DNA from: SKPT01 sp040905445
GTDB taxonomy: Bacteria; Planctomycetota; Phycisphaerae; Phycisphaerales; Phycisphaeraceae
Assembly (NCBI GenBank): GCA_040905445.1
Contig: JBBDRN010000014.1
Coordinates: 62,001 to 126,000, forward strand
Direction of reading: 5' to 3'
DNA: 64,000 nt
The notes below the pieces were generated by a model. That model saw only the letters and a program-made list of their open reading frames with translations. It searched no databases and was not told the origin of the DNA. Shown here piece by piece: positions 49,769 through 59,078 of this stretch. Made by a program: the position numbers and the translations under genes. Every line of letters starts with the position of its first letter. Position 1 is the first letter of the stretch.

Positions 49769-50695
49769 ATGCCTCCCTCTGACACCCCCTTGCGCATCCT
49801 CGTGCTCGCCGGCGGCCCCGACCGCGAACGCGACGTCTCGCTCGCCTCCGGCCAACAAGTCACCGACGCCCTCACCGAGGCCGGCCACGACGTGCGCCAA
49901 CGCGACATCGCCCCCGACGACCTCGCCGCCCTCGACGAGTTCGCCGACTGGCCCGGCGACGTCATCTTCCCCGCCCTGCACGGCCGATGGGGCGAAGGCG
50001 GCGGCCTGCAGAGCATCCTCGACGAGCGCGGCCTGCCGTACGTTGGCTCCCGCGCGCCCGCGGCCGCCCTGTGCATGGACAAGCACCTGACCAAGCAACT
50101 GCTCGCCCGCCACGACATCCCCACGCCCGAGCACGAGCTGCTCGAACCCGACCAGCCGCCTACGATCGGCCCACCCGCCGTCCTCAAGCCCGTCGACGAG
50201 GGTTCCAGCATCGGCATGGCCATCTGCCACGACGCCGCCGAGCTCGAAGCCGCCCGCCGCGAGCTCGCCCCCCAGTACCCTTCGCTCATGCTCGAGCGCT
50301 ACGTCACTGGTATGGAGATCACCGTCAGCGTCCTCGAAACCCCCGGCACCTACGGCCCCGAGCCGCTGCCGCCCATCCACGTCGTCCCGGCGACCGCCTT
50401 CTACGACTACGACGCCAAGTACGAGCGCGACGACACGCAGTACCACTTCGACATCGACCTGCCCGGCCTGGTCCTCGCCGAAATCCAGCGTCTGGCCCTG
50501 GTCGTCTGCGAGCTCGTCGAGGCACGCCACCTCGCCCGCGTCGACTTCATCGTCGACGAGCGCCAGCAACCCTGGATCCTCGAGATCAACACAATGCCCG
50601 GCCTGACCAGCCATTCCCTGCTCCCCAAGGCCGCCGCCCACGCCGGCCTCGACATGCCCGCCATGACCGACCGCCTCGCCCGCCTCGCGCAATAA
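49769..50695 (+). CDS. ddl: D-alanine--D-alanine ligase
   Basis: Ddl joins two D-alanines with ATP for the peptidoglycan precursor. The 308 residues show the ATP-grasp motifs FPALHGRWGEGG (near 67-78), DEGSSIGMA, FYDYDAKY with the catalytic Tyr, and LEINTMPGLTSHSLLPKAA. It is followed by ftsQ on the same strand, as at the ddl-ftsQ end of dcw clusters, but murB and murC are not upstream here. Confidence 0.95.
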   Translation: MPPSDTPLRILVLAGGPDRERDVSLASGQQVTDALTEAGHDVRQRDIAPDDLAALDEFADWPGDVIFPALHGRWGEGGGLQSILDERGLPYVGSRAPAAALCMDKHLTKQLLARHDIPTPEHELLEPDQPPTIGPPAVLKPVDEGSSIGMAICHDAAELEAARRELAPQYPSLMLERYVTGMEITVSVLETPGTYGPEPLPPIHVVPATAFYDYDAKYERDDTQYHFDIDLPGLVLAEIQRLALVVCELVEARHLARVDFIVDERQQPWILEINTMPGLTSHSLLPKAAAHAGLDMPAMTDRLARLAQ

Positions 50696-50854
50696 ACCCC
50701 GCCACCACCACCGCACCCCCGCATCGCCCACAGGGCGGCCGCCAACCGCGCTGAACCGCGTTCTTTGGCGCAGGCGCCGCCGCCCGGCCGATGCTCCTTG
50801 CGCGGGCGCGCTTGTCCTGCGCCCATCCCGGCAACGCACTCTCACGAGGCAACC

Positions 50855-51844
50855 ATGGGCTGGTTCCTGACACGCAAGAAACGCCCGCGCAAAGGCCAGC
50901 GCAAGAGCGTCAAGGCTGACAACGCCGCCACTCCACGCTGGAGCCTGGAGCGCACGGCCCGCCTCGTGCGCGTCATGGCCATGCTCGCGCTCGTCCTCGG
51001 CCTGACGGGTGGGTGGTACCTCGGGGAGCAGGCGCTGCGCGGCTACGTCGCCGATCGCCATATCGAGCCCCTCACCGCTGCGGACATCGAGCTCCATGAC
51101 GCGCCGGCGTGGATGACGCAGGCGGTGCGCGACCGGCTGCAGGACTTCGTCGCCGATCACGTCGAGCCCGCGCCGCTCGACCCTGTAAGCCTGCGTGCTG
51201 CCGCCGAGGCGCTGGCGCACGACCCGTGGGTCCGCGAGGTCCGCCAGGTCCGTCGACGGGCCGACGGGCGCATCGAGGTCGACGCGGCCTACCGTGAGCC
51301 GGTGGCGGTCATCCAGGGCCGGGACGGCTACCACCTCGTCGATGCCGACGCCGTGCGCCTACCCGGGCTCTATCTGCGCCACCAGATCGACGCGCTCGTC
51401 GAGCAGACGGGCATCGCCCTGATCACCGGCGTCGCGTCGGCGCCGCCCGCGCGCCCTGGCCAGGCCTGGCCCGGCAGCGACGTCCGAGCCGCGCTCGATC
51501 TCGTCCGCCTGCTCGACGGCGAGCCGTACCTCGAGCAGATCCGCCGCTTCGACGTCGCCTCGCGCGACGCCCGCGGCCGACTGCACCTGACGCTGCACAC
51601 CGACGCGGGGCTCGTGCGATGGGGCCTGCCGCCCGGCCAGGAGCGGGCCATCGAGCCCGACGCCGACGTCAAGCGGCGCTGGCTCGCCCAGCTCTACGAC
51701 GCTCGGGGCGACATCGATGCCGGCGGCCGCATCGTCCACCTTTACGGTGCGACGATCAAGGTCTCCGACCCCGCCACATCCCCCGCCAGTTCGGAGCCCG
51801 CCGGCGCCGCCCAGGGCAGTTCGGCGGGCGTCTACGGCCGCTGA
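50855..51844 (+). CDS. ftsQ: FtsQ-type cell-division protein
   Basis: 329 residues with one membrane helix (37-58) after a basic cytosolic tail (TRKKRPRKGQRKSVK). A periplasmic part follows in which AAEALAHDPWVREVRQVRRR and VDAAYREPVAVIQ match the end of a POTRA domain and the REPVA segment of FtsQ/DivIB. FtsQ bridges early and late divisome proteins. Sequence similarity is modest; position after ddl is the second support. GAGG precedes the ATG. Confidence 0.8.
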   Translation: MGWFLTRKKRPRKGQRKSVKADNAATPRWSLERTARLVRVMAMLALVLGLTGGWYLGEQALRGYVADRHIEPLTAADIELHDAPAWMTQAVRDRLQDFVADHVEPAPLDPVSLRAAAEALAHDPWVREVRQVRRRADGRIEVDAAYREPVAVIQGRDGYHLVDADAVRLPGLYLRHQIDALVEQTGIALITGVASAPPARPGQAWPGSDVRAALDLVRLLDGEPYLEQIRRFDVASRDARGRLHLTLHTDAGLVRWGLPPGQERAIEPDADVKRRWLAQLYDARGDIDAGGRIVHLYGATIKVSDPATSPASSEPAGAAQGSSAGVYGR

Positions 51845-52005
51845 TCGCCGCCCGCGTGCTATCCTTCCCGCACGGCCACGCCGACGATCCAGGCCGCGCC
51901 AGGATCCGCCCTCTGCACGAGCAGCCTTCTCCAACGCCCGACGACGCCGGCTCCGGCGCCACCAGCCCCCCGCGGCGCGACGACCGCCGGCGCGACCACG
52001 CGCCC

Positions 52006-52659
52006 GTGCCCAGCCTCCAACTGGCTGTCCTGCTCTGGTGCCTCTGGCTGCTGGTGCACTGGCTGCTGGCGATGACCCTCAACCCGCCCCTGCGCCTCGA
52101 GCGCTGGATCATCCTCATCGCCGCCGTCGGCTACCTCGCCCTCTGGCCCACGCTGCGCCTCGCCCAACGCCCTTCCGCCACCGCGCCGGCCCCCGCCCTG
52201 ATTCTCCTGGAGTGGCTTGCCCTGGGCATCGTCTTCCAGGCGCTGATCTGGCCCCTGGGCTTCATCGCCCGCTGGTCGCTGACGCAGACGGCCTGGGTCA
52301 ACACGGCGATGCTCGCCTGGGCGCTGCTCGCCGCCGCTTTCGTCGCCTGGGGCGCGACCGCCCGCCGGGGCATCGAGCGCGCCATCGCGGCGGCGCTGTG
52401 CATCCTCATCCTCATCGGTGAGCCGGTCGTCATGGCCCTGCTCGCCCTCGGCGGGCAACCCGGCTGGCCCATGCGCATCAGCCCGCTGCAGACGCTCTGG
52501 CGCCTCACCGCCCCTTTCGGCGAGTACCGCCCGGAGCCCTGGACGCATCACGCCATCGCGATCGCCGTCGCCGCCGTCTTCGCGTGGACGCTCGTCGTCC
52601 TCCTCACCCGCCTGACTGCCCGCCAACCGAATAAGATGCGGGATCGAATCCGTCGTTAG
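52006..52659 (+). CDS. Polytopic membrane protein, function unknown
   Basis: 217 residues from GTG 52006; the frame stays open upstream without an ATG, so a longer N-terminus with a non-ATG start is possible. A TATCCT box lies at 51860-51865. About six hydrophobic segments (such as LAVLLWCLWLLVHWLLAM and AMLAWALLAAAFVAWG) fill almost the whole protein. It is unrelated to a known family as far as seen and sits between ftsQ and lptB. Confidence 0.55.
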   Translation: MPSLQLAVLLWCLWLLVHWLLAMTLNPPLRLERWIILIAAVGYLALWPTLRLAQRPSATAPAPALILLEWLALGIVFQALIWPLGFIARWSLTQTAWVNTAMLAWALLAAAFVAWGATARRGIERAIAAALCILILIGEPVVMALLALGGQPGWPMRISPLQTLWRLTAPFGEYRPEPWTHHAIAIAVAAVFAWTLVVLLTRLTARQPNKMRDRIRR

Positions 52660-52675
52660 TCGTTAGCCGTCCCGG

Positions 52676-53413
52676 ATGTACATTCTCAAGGCCAACAACC
52701 TCGTCAAGCGCTACGGCGGCCGAACGGTCGTCAACGAAGTCTCCTATGACGTCGCCGAGGGGGAGATCGTCGGCCTGCTCGGGCGCAACGGCGCGGGCAA
52801 GACCACCAGCTTCCGCATCACCATGGGCATGATCAGCCCCGAGCAGGGGCAGGTCGTGTTCAACGGCCACGATGTCTCGGACCTGGCCATGTACCAGCGC
52901 GCCCAGCGCGGCATGGGCTACCTCGCCCAGGAGCCCAGCGTCTTTCAACGCCTCAGCGTCGAGCAGAACCTGCTCGCCATCCTCGAGACGCGCCCGCTCG
53001 ACCGCCGGCAGCGCAAGCAGCGGGCCGACGCCCTCATGGCCCAGTTCGACCTGACCAAGACGCGCGACCAGCCGGCACGCACGCTCTCGGGCGGCGAGCG
53101 CCGCAAGCTCGAGATCGCCCGCGCCCTCGTCAGCGAGCCCAACCTCATCCTCCTCGACGAGCCGTTCTCCGGCGTCGACCCCGTCGCCGTCGAGGAGCTC
53201 CAGGCCGAGATCCGCCGACTGCGTGACGAGCACCACATCGCGATGCTCGTCACCGACCACAACGTCCAGCGAACGCTGGAGATTGTCGACCGGGCGTACG
53301 TCATCTTCGAGGGCAGGGTCTTCGCCGAGGGGACGCCGCGCGAGGTGATCAACAACGAACAGGTGCGTAAGCTCTACCTGGGCTCGACGTTCCGCGGCGA
53401 TGAGTTCGATTGA
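52676..53413 (+). CDS. lptB: LPS-export ATPase LptB
   Basis: 245 residues of an ABC ATPase: Walker A GRNGAGKTT (36-44), Q-loop GYLAQEPSVF (81-90), signature LSGGE (137-141), Walker B LILLDEP (157-163), H-loop VTDHN. Typical LptB features are the EPSVF after the Q-loop, TLSGGERRKLEIARAL, and the end GSTFRGDEF. It powers lipopolysaccharide transport with LptFG, not in this window. It implies a Gram-negative envelope. Confidence 0.92.
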   Translation: MYILKANNLVKRYGGRTVVNEVSYDVAEGEIVGLLGRNGAGKTTSFRITMGMISPEQGQVVFNGHDVSDLAMYQRAQRGMGYLAQEPSVFQRLSVEQNLLAILETRPLDRRQRKQRADALMAQFDLTKTRDQPARTLSGGERRKLEIARALVSEPNLILLDEPFSGVDPVAVEELQAEIRRLRDEHHIAMLVTDHNVQRTLEIVDRAYVIFEGRVFAEGTPREVINNEQVRKLYLGSTFRGDEFD

Positions 53414-53424
53414 TGGATCCCCCT

Positions 53425-53518
53425 GTTAAACGCCGAGGCGCCAAGGGGAGGCGAGGCCGCCAAGAGGGGCATTAACCGCGAAGGCGCGAAGGGGGCGAAG
53501 GGACACGAAGACGGAGGA
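53425..53518. repeat. Mixed CCAAG and CGAAG intergenic repeats
   Basis: TAAACGCCGAGGCGCCAAGG begins a CCAAG-type unit, followed by AACCGCGAAGGCGCGAAGG of the CGAAG type. Both types also occur at 1181, 4342 and 62799. Confidence 0.6.
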
Positions 53519-53558
53519 TGGTGGGGAGGGAACGAAGAAGGCCAGGAAGGCGGGCGCT

Positions 53559-53756
53559 ATGAGCGAGTCGAAATCCAAATTTCCCCTCTCGCCTCTGCCG
53601 GTGCGGCTGCTGGTCTACGCTCTGCTGCTCGGCGTTGCGCTCGCCAGCATCTGGCTGATCGACGGCCGGGCCATGCAGCGGCAACAGGAGTTCCGCGACA
53701 ACCCGCACCAGGTGGGACCGCCCCTGTTGGAAGCGCCGCGTGGGCGCGGCGGCTAA
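53559..53756 (+). CDS. Small single-helix membrane protein
   Basis: 65 residues. A basic N-terminus, one helix (17-37, LLVYALLLGVALASIWLI) and a polar tail rich in Arg/Pro/Gly. GGAAGG lies upstream. Not recognised. Confidence 0.55.
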   Translation: MSESKSKFPLSPLPVRLLVYALLLGVALASIWLIDGRAMQRQQEFRDNPHQVGPPLLEAPRGRGG

Positions 53757-53769
53757 ACGTTGGTGCTCC

Positions 53770-53822
53770 TCGGCAATCCGCGATCCGTGAATCAGCAATC
53801 AGAAATCAGCAATCAGAAATTC
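53770..53822. repeat. AATCAG-type tandem repeat before rluB
   Basis: CAATCAGAAAT units in tandem, preceded by GCAATCCGCGATCC. The same type is seen at 2311-2388. Confidence 0.6.
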
Positions 53823-53827
53823 CCCCC

Positions 53828-54640
53828 ATGATCCCCCCCGAGTTCACCGACAAATCCCGCGGCATCCGTCTCCAGAAGGCGATCGCCAACGCCGGCATCG
53901 CGTCGCGCCGCGATAGCGAACAGCTCATCGAGCAGGGCCGCGTCCACGTCAACGGCCAGGCGGTCACCGAGCTGCCCGCGTTTGTCGACCCCGTCACGGA
54001 CCGCATCGCCGTCGATGGCCGGGAGCTGCCGCGCCCGCGCAAGACGTCGCGCCCCGAGACGGCGCACACCTACATCATCCTGCACAAGCCGCGTGGCGTG
54101 ATCTCGACGACCGACGACCCCCAGGGCCGCGCCACCGTCACCGACCTCGTCAAGGCGCCGGGCGCGGCGCGGCTCTACCCCGTCGGCCGACTCGACGCCG
54201 ACTCTGCCGGGTTGATCCTGCTGACCGACGACGGCGAGCTCGCCAACCGGCTGACCCACCCGCGCTACGGCGTCGCCAAGCGCTACGAGGTCTCCGTCCG
54301 CGGGCACGTCACGCAAGAGCAGGTGCAGCGGCTGCGCGACGGGTTGATCCTCGTCGACCGCAAGGGTGCCCCCGCCGCGAAACGTGCCGCCGCCGAACGC
54401 GTCGTGATCCTCGGCTACGAGCGCGACCGGACGCGCGGCGACCGCACGGCGCTGGCGATCACCCTGCGCGAAGGCCAGAACCGCGAGATCCGCCGCCTGC
54501 TCGCCCGCCTCGGCTACAAGGTCCGCCGACTCAAGCGCGTCGCGATCGGGCCCATCAGCCTCAAGGGCCTCGCCACCGGCGAACACCGCCGCCTGACCGG
54601 CAGCGAACGTAACGCCCTGCGCCGCGCGGCGGGGCTGTGA
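53828..54640 (+). CDS. rluB: 23S rRNA pseudouridine synthase, RluB type
   Basis: 270 residues. The N-terminal S4 RNA-binding domain (RLQKAIANAGIASRRDSEQL, 14-33) precedes the catalytic domain with LHKPRGVISTTDDP and YPVGRLDADSAGLILLTDDG, catalytic Asp123, and EGQNREIRRLLARLGYKV near the end. It probably modifies a uridine in the 2600s region of 23S rRNA. RluB versus RluE/RsuA is chosen by the S4 domain and the KxxxRVAIGPISL end. Confidence 0.88.
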   Translation: MIPPEFTDKSRGIRLQKAIANAGIASRRDSEQLIEQGRVHVNGQAVTELPAFVDPVTDRIAVDGRELPRPRKTSRPETAHTYIILHKPRGVISTTDDPQGRATVTDLVKAPGAARLYPVGRLDADSAGLILLTDDGELANRLTHPRYGVAKRYEVSVRGHVTQEQVQRLRDGLILVDRKGAPAAKRAAAERVVILGYERDRTRGDRTALAITLREGQNREIRRLLARLGYKVRRLKRVAIGPISLKGLATGEHRRLTGSERNALRRAAGL

Positions 54641-54677
54641 GACGGATTACACATCCATCGCGCGCGTCGTGCTGACA

Positions 54678-54714
54678 CCGGGTGCCACTGGTGGCTTGGC
54701 CGCCAGTGCCCGGG
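54678..54714. repeat. REP-like hairpin
   Basis: GGGTGCCACTGGTGGC (54680-54695) pairs imperfectly with GCCGCCAGTGCCCGGG (54699-54714). It shares the GGGTGCCACTG core with the element at 1042. Confidence 0.6.
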
Positions 54715-54833
54715 CGCTCCGGCGACACCGCGGTCGCGGATCGATGCGACGCACCCGCCACGCCACGCCCCGGGCCCGCGGTCCCGGTTTTATACGCCCG
54801 CGATTGACGTGGAATCCGTATGACACGACCCGC

Positions 54834-55829
54834 CTACTCCGTCATCCACCCGCCCAGCAGCAGCGCCGCCACCGCGAGCGCGACGGCGATGCGGTAATAC
54901 CCGAAGATCGCCATGCTGTAGCGCTCCAGGTAGCTCACCATCCACTTCACCGCTGCGGCGGCGGCCAGCGCGGCGAGCGCGAAGCCGACGAGCGGATGCA
55001 CGACGCCATACTCGGCGAGGATGGAATGCCCCTGGGCGTAGGCGTCATACCCCGCCGCCGCGAGCAGGGTCACGACGCCGAGCAGGAAGCTGAACTCGAC
55101 CGCCGCCCGGACGCTCATGCCCACGAGCAGCCCGCCCAGGATCGCCGCGAGCGCCCGGCTGGTGCCCGGCCACATCGCCGCGCACTGCACCGCGCCGATC
55201 ACGATCGCCATCCGCCACGTGAGATCATCCATCGATCGGCCCTCGTGCGGGCCCGTGCCCCGGCGGTACCAGACGACGATGAGCAGCACGACGCCGCCAA
55301 CGAACCAGCCCCAGACGCTCTCCCAAAGGCCGAACGAATCCTTGATATGGTCATAGAGCAGCAGCGCGATGAGCGCAAACGGCAGGAACGCGAGCAGGAT
55401 GTTGACGAGCAGCCGCAGCCCGTCGGCGTCGCGTCCAAGCAGCCCGACGGCCATCTGCCGACTGCGCTGGTAGTAGAGCCCGATCACCGCCAGGATCGCG
55501 CCGGCCTGAATCACCACGGCAAACGCGTCGGCGCCGTCGGTCTGCGGAATGCCCATCGCCCGCTGCACCAGCAGGATGTGCCCCGTCGAGCTGATGGGCA
55601 GGAACTCCGTGACGCCCTCGACGACGGCGATGACCGCCACCTCGAGCAGCGTCATCGCCCGACCGATCGGCTGGTCCTCCGCCTCCGCCACCGGCATCGG
55701 GTCGACCGGGGTGCCTGGACCATCGCCGATGACGCGGACCGGGCTGAGCAGCACCACCGCCAGCACGAGCAGCGCCAGGGCGGCCGATGAACTGCGCAGC
55801 CATGTCGCCGTGGAATGGAGTCGAGTCAT
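54834..55829 (-). CDS. uppP: Undecaprenyl-diphosphatase UppP/BacA
   Basis: 331 residues. The family core starts at about residue 60 with the active-site motif VEGVTEFLPISSTGH and ends with MWPGTSRALAAILGG (the PGxSR motif) and several membrane helices. It dephosphorylates undecaprenyl diphosphate to recycle the cell-wall lipid carrier. The N-terminus is extended by about 55 residues with an extra hydrophobic segment (SAALALLVLAVVLLSP), which most UppP proteins lack. GTG 55856 would add nine more. Confidence 0.92.
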   Translation of the reverse strand: MTRLHSTATWLRSSSAALALLVLAVVLLSPVRVIGDGPGTPVDPMPVAEAEDQPIGRAMTLLEVAVIAVVEGVTEFLPISSTGHILLVQRAMGIPQTDGADAFAVVIQAGAILAVIGLYYQRSRQMAVGLLGRDADGLRLLVNILLAFLPFALIALLLYDHIKDSFGLWESVWGWFVGGVVLLIVVWYRRGTGPHEGRSMDDLTWRMAIVIGAVQCAAMWPGTSRALAAILGGLLVGMSVRAAVEFSFLLGVVTLLAAAGYDAYAQGHSILAEYGVVHPLVGFALAALAAAAAVKWMVSYLERYSMAIFGYYRIAVALAVAALLLGGWMTE

Positions 55830-55922
55830 GTGATGGTTTATCGGCCGGTCGGGCACGCACGGTCAGTGCAGATGCGACACGCGACACCGCCCCTGCCAAC
55901 GCCGCACGTTTAGCCGCCACAC

Positions 55923-57101
55923 TCACCCCGCGTGCTGCTCGAACGCCGCGACGGCCGCGCCGCGGTCGAGCTTCACGCCGGCCTCGATGAACTCCGTCTC
56001 CACCGCGTTCAGCGCCGCGACGGTGTCCTCGTGGTCGACGAAGCCCATGTGGCTCAGGCGGAAGATCTTGCCCTTCCACTTGCCGCCGCGCCCGTCCTGC
56101 CCGCCGGCGATGTGGATGCCATGCTTGTCGCGCAGCGCCCCGCGGAACTTCGAGTCGTTGATGCCTTCTGGGTAATACGCCCCGCTGACCGAGTCGCTCG
56201 GGCTCTCGCTCACAAGCGTCAGCCCCATCGCCTCGAACGCCGCACGCGTGCCCGTCGCGAGGCGGCGCGTCCGCGCGATCGTGTTCTCGATCCCCGTCTC
56301 GAGGATCATCTCGCACGCCACGTTCTGCCCGCGGATCAGCGACACCGGCGGGGTGAAGGGCACATCGTTGTCCTTCCAGCTCTTGAGCCAGCGACGCAGG
56401 TCGAGGTTGTACGCCGGGCCGGGCTTCACTTCGCCGAGCCGCGCGACCGCCCGCTCACCCAGCCCCACGTACCCGAGCCCGGGCGGAAGCATCATCGCCT
56501 TCTGCGAGCCAGTCACCAGCACGTCGATGCCCCACGCGTCCTGCTCGACGGGCAGCGCCCCCACCGCCGTAATCCCGTCGACGATCAGCAGCGCGTCGGT
56601 CGTCCGCACCAGCTCGGCGATTCGCCTCACATCGCTGGCCGTCGCGGTGGACGTCTCGGAGTGGACGACGGTGACGACGCTGACGTCCGGGTTGGCCTTG
56701 AGCGCCTGCTCGATCTGGTCGACCGGCGCGGCCTTGCCCCAGTCGGTGGAGACCTTGATCTGCTCGACGTCGAGGTACGAGCCGTACGTGTCGTAGATGT
56801 CCTGCCACCGCTCGCCAAACTTCCCGCCGGCGACGGTGATCGCCTTGGACCCGGGCCGCACGAGCGAGACCTGGGCGGCTTCAAAGGCGGTCGTGCCGCT
56901 GCCGGCGATCGACAGCACGGGTCCGGACGTCTTGAAGATCTGCTGAAGCTGCTGGCCGAGCTGCTCGAAGATGGCCTGGAACTGCTTCGTGCGGTGGTGG
57001 ATGATGGGCAGGGCCATCTCCTGGAGGACGCGCGGCGGCACCGCCGTCGGACCGGGCGTGAGCAACCGCTGCTTGAGCGTCGTATCGGTCGTCGTCGTCA
57101 T
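55923..57101 (-). CDS. Class V aminotransferase (alanine/serine--glyoxylate type)
   Basis: 392 residues. The pattern LLTPGPTAVPPRVLQEM (13-29) and SIAGSGTTAFEAAQVSL (64-80) are typical, as is the PLP lysine Lys201 in VTGSQKAMMLPPGLGYV. C-terminal GKIFRLSHMGFVDHEDT. Family members transfer amino groups between alanine or serine and glyoxylate; some serve in serine synthesis. The window also has serA, but far away. Start 57101 behind GGAAAG. Confidence 0.88.
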   Translation of the reverse strand: MTTTTDTTLKQRLLTPGPTAVPPRVLQEMALPIIHHRTKQFQAIFEQLGQQLQQIFKTSGPVLSIAGSGTTAFEAAQVSLVRPGSKAITVAGGKFGERWQDIYDTYGSYLDVEQIKVSTDWGKAAPVDQIEQALKANPDVSVVTVVHSETSTATASDVRRIAELVRTTDALLIVDGITAVGALPVEQDAWGIDVLVTGSQKAMMLPPGLGYVGLGERAVARLGEVKPGPAYNLDLRRWLKSWKDNDVPFTPPVSLIRGQNVACEMILETGIENTIARTRRLATGTRAAFEAMGLTLVSESPSDSVSGAYYPEGINDSKFRGALRDKHGIHIAGGQDGRGGKWKGKIFRLSHMGFVDHEDTVAALNAVETEFIEAGVKLDRGAAVAAFEQHAG

Positions 57102-57377
57102 GGGGAGCTTTCCATAAGGGGGGCACGGCGGGGGCAGCCGGCTGCCCGATCGCGCCGGGCGCGCGGGTGCGGCCCGGGGATGGGGGAACCTCAAATTCAG
57201 TCGCGAGGCGCCTTGGGCTGCCGTGGAGCCGGCGCCGGCGAGTTCCGAACCCTACCCGACTCGCGCGCAGCGGTCAACCGGCGCCGCCGATCACCTCGAA
57301 CAACACGATTCATGGTACGATCATCCTGCGTCCCCGGCGACGCTCATCATGTCCACCTCTCAAGTGCGGAGTCACCG

Positions 57378-58181
57378 ATGCCAACCCTTCATGACCGAAT
57401 GTCGGCAGGCATGATCACCCTGATGTTCACACTGGCGGGCACAGCGCTGGCTGCGGCGTTGTCCGGGTGCGGTGAGCAACCCGGCGAGGCGGCGGCCGTG
57501 GAGGCCCGGTCCCGGCAGTCGGAGCCCGTCCAGGCCGCGCCCGATCCGCCCGCAGCCGAGGTCGAGGACGAGGTCGAGGCTGAAGACGCTGGCGGGGGCG
57601 ACCGTGAGGCGCCGACCGTCCCGGATCGGGCGCAGGACGTCGATCCGATCGGCGTCGGGCGCACGGCGCCAACAGCCATGCTGCGCGACGCCGCCGACGA
57701 GCCGGTCGACCTCACCGAGCTTTACGCCGAGGGTCCGACGCTGCTCGTGTTCTACCGCGGCGGGTGGTGCCCCTACTGCAGCCAGCAGCTCCGTTCGCTC
57801 GCCGAGGCCGAGGACGAGCTCGACGCGATGGGCGTGCGCATCGTCGCCTTGAGCCCCGACCGCCCCGCCAGGCTCGCCGAGACGCCGGCCGACCTCGATA
57901 TGGGCTACGTGCTGCTGTCCGACAGTCCCATGACGCTGACCCGGGCGTTCGGCCTGGCGTTCCGCATGACCGACGCCGACGTCGCGCGCTACGCGGAACA
58001 GGGCCTGGACCTGCGCGAGCACTCCGGCGAGTCGCACCAGCTCCTGCCCGTCCCGGCCGTCTACCTGGTCGACCGCGACGGCACGATCCGCTTCGCCCAC
58101 TGGAACCCGGACTACACCTCGCGCCTCAGCCGCGAGGAGATCGTCGAGGCCGCTCGCCGCGTGATCGAGCCGCGGCCGTAG
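57378..58181 (+). CDS. Peroxiredoxin-like lipoprotein (AhpC/TSA-type)
   Basis: 267 residues. A lipoprotein signal ends ALSGC (Cys31), then an acidic Glu/Asp/Ala-rich linker (40-80) and a thioredoxin-fold domain with LVFYRGGWCPYCSQQL (124-139), Cys131 and Cys134. The domain continues MGVRIVALSPDRPARLAET and PAVYLVDRDGTIRFAH. It resembles AhpC/TSA-type redoxins rather than classical thioredoxin. It should act in the periplasm in redox defence. Confidence 0.85.
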   Translation: MPTLHDRMSAGMITLMFTLAGTALAAALSGCGEQPGEAAAVEARSRQSEPVQAAPDPPAAEVEDEVEAEDAGGGDREAPTVPDRAQDVDPIGVGRTAPTAMLRDAADEPVDLTELYAEGPTLLVFYRGGWCPYCSQQLRSLAEAEDELDAMGVRIVALSPDRPARLAETPADLDMGYVLLSDSPMTLTRAFGLAFRMTDADVARYAEQGLDLREHSGESHQLLPVPAVYLVDRDGTIRFAHWNPDYTSRLSREEIVEAARRVIEPRP

Positions 58182-58199
58182 CATCCGCCGCCGAGCCGC

Positions 58200-59078
58200 T
58201 CACATCCCCGTATCAGGCTCGATCGTCTCGACGACGTTGGCGCCGAACTGCCCCTCGCGATGGCGGGCGAACTGCTCGGGGCCGCAGAGCAGCTCCGCGC
58301 GGGCCCAGAGCCACCGCGCCCACGCCTCCTGCCCCACCAGGTCCGCGGCTCGGGCGAGCATCGCGTGCAGCGCCCCCGACTGCGGGGCCGGCAATATCTC
58401 CGCCAGCTCGATGCGCCGCGGCAGCTCGCCCAGCGCCTGCGCCGGCTGATCGGCGACGAGGCAGTAGCGCGTCTGCAGCGCCAGCCGCTGGATCGACTCG
58501 ACCAGTCCCAGCCGGCGGCGGTGCAACTCGGTCAGCCCGGTGTACGCGGAAAGCAGGTCGCCGCGCTCCAGCGAAGCCTCGACCAGCAGCAGCAGCAGGT
58601 GGGCCCGCGCCCCGCTGGCCGGGCCCAACCGCCGCGCCAGCACGGCCGCGCAGATCGCCGCCGACTCGTTGAACTCGTGCTGCCGGTGGCGCAGCACCGC
58701 CAGGCGGTGGTAGAGCATGAGACGAACCCAGCTCAACAGCCCCGGGCGGCGCATCAACGCCCCGAGCCGGCGCTCCGCGGCCGCGGGATCCTCGGCCGCC
58801 ATCGCGGCGATCATCGGCAGCTCGCGCGACGCACTGGCGCTCAGCAGATTCAACCCCAGCCACGACGCCAGCAACAGCGCCGCCGGTAGCACCGCGAGGA
58901 TCGCGTGACGCTCATGCAGCCACACCGCGACGATGAACGACGCCACCACCGCCGCACCCACCAGCCAGAAAATTGCCGCATCCAGCGACAGCCGGCGCTG
59001 AAGCTGCCTCGCGTCAAACGGCGGCAGCGTGCGCCCGGCCCCCGCGCGGCGATCCACATCCTCCCCGGCAGCGCTCAT
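58200..59078 (-). CDS. Membrane protein with helical-repeat domain
   Basis: 292 residues. Two membrane helices at the N-terminus (about 33-50 and 57-75) precede a helical-repeat, TPR-like region (RLGALMRRPGLLSWVRLMLY, then AHLLLLLVEASLERGDLLSA). It overlaps the stop of the upstream gene by ATGA; the two have the same build and may be distant paralogues or partners. GGAGG precedes the ATG. Not assigned to a family. Confidence 0.65.
   Translation of the reverse strand: MSAAGEDVDRRAGAGRTLPPFDARQLQRRLSLDAAIFWLVGAAVVASFIVAVWLHERHAILAVLPAALLLASWLGLNLLSASASRELPMIAAMAAEDPAAAERRLGALMRRPGLLSWVRLMLYHRLAVLRHRQHEFNESAAICAAVLARRLGPASGARAHLLLLLVEASLERGDLLSAYTGLTELHRRRLGLVESIQRLALQTRYCLVADQPAQALGELPRRIELAEILPAPQSGALHAMLARAADLVGQEAWARWLWARAELLCGPEQFARHREGQFGANVVETIEPDTGM

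Noticed and set aside
49697..51334. 545-codon minus-strand frame opposite ddl and ftsQ
   Set aside because: Antisense shadow; the translation is Gly/Val/Asp-rich and ddl has complete ATP-grasp motifs on the other strand.
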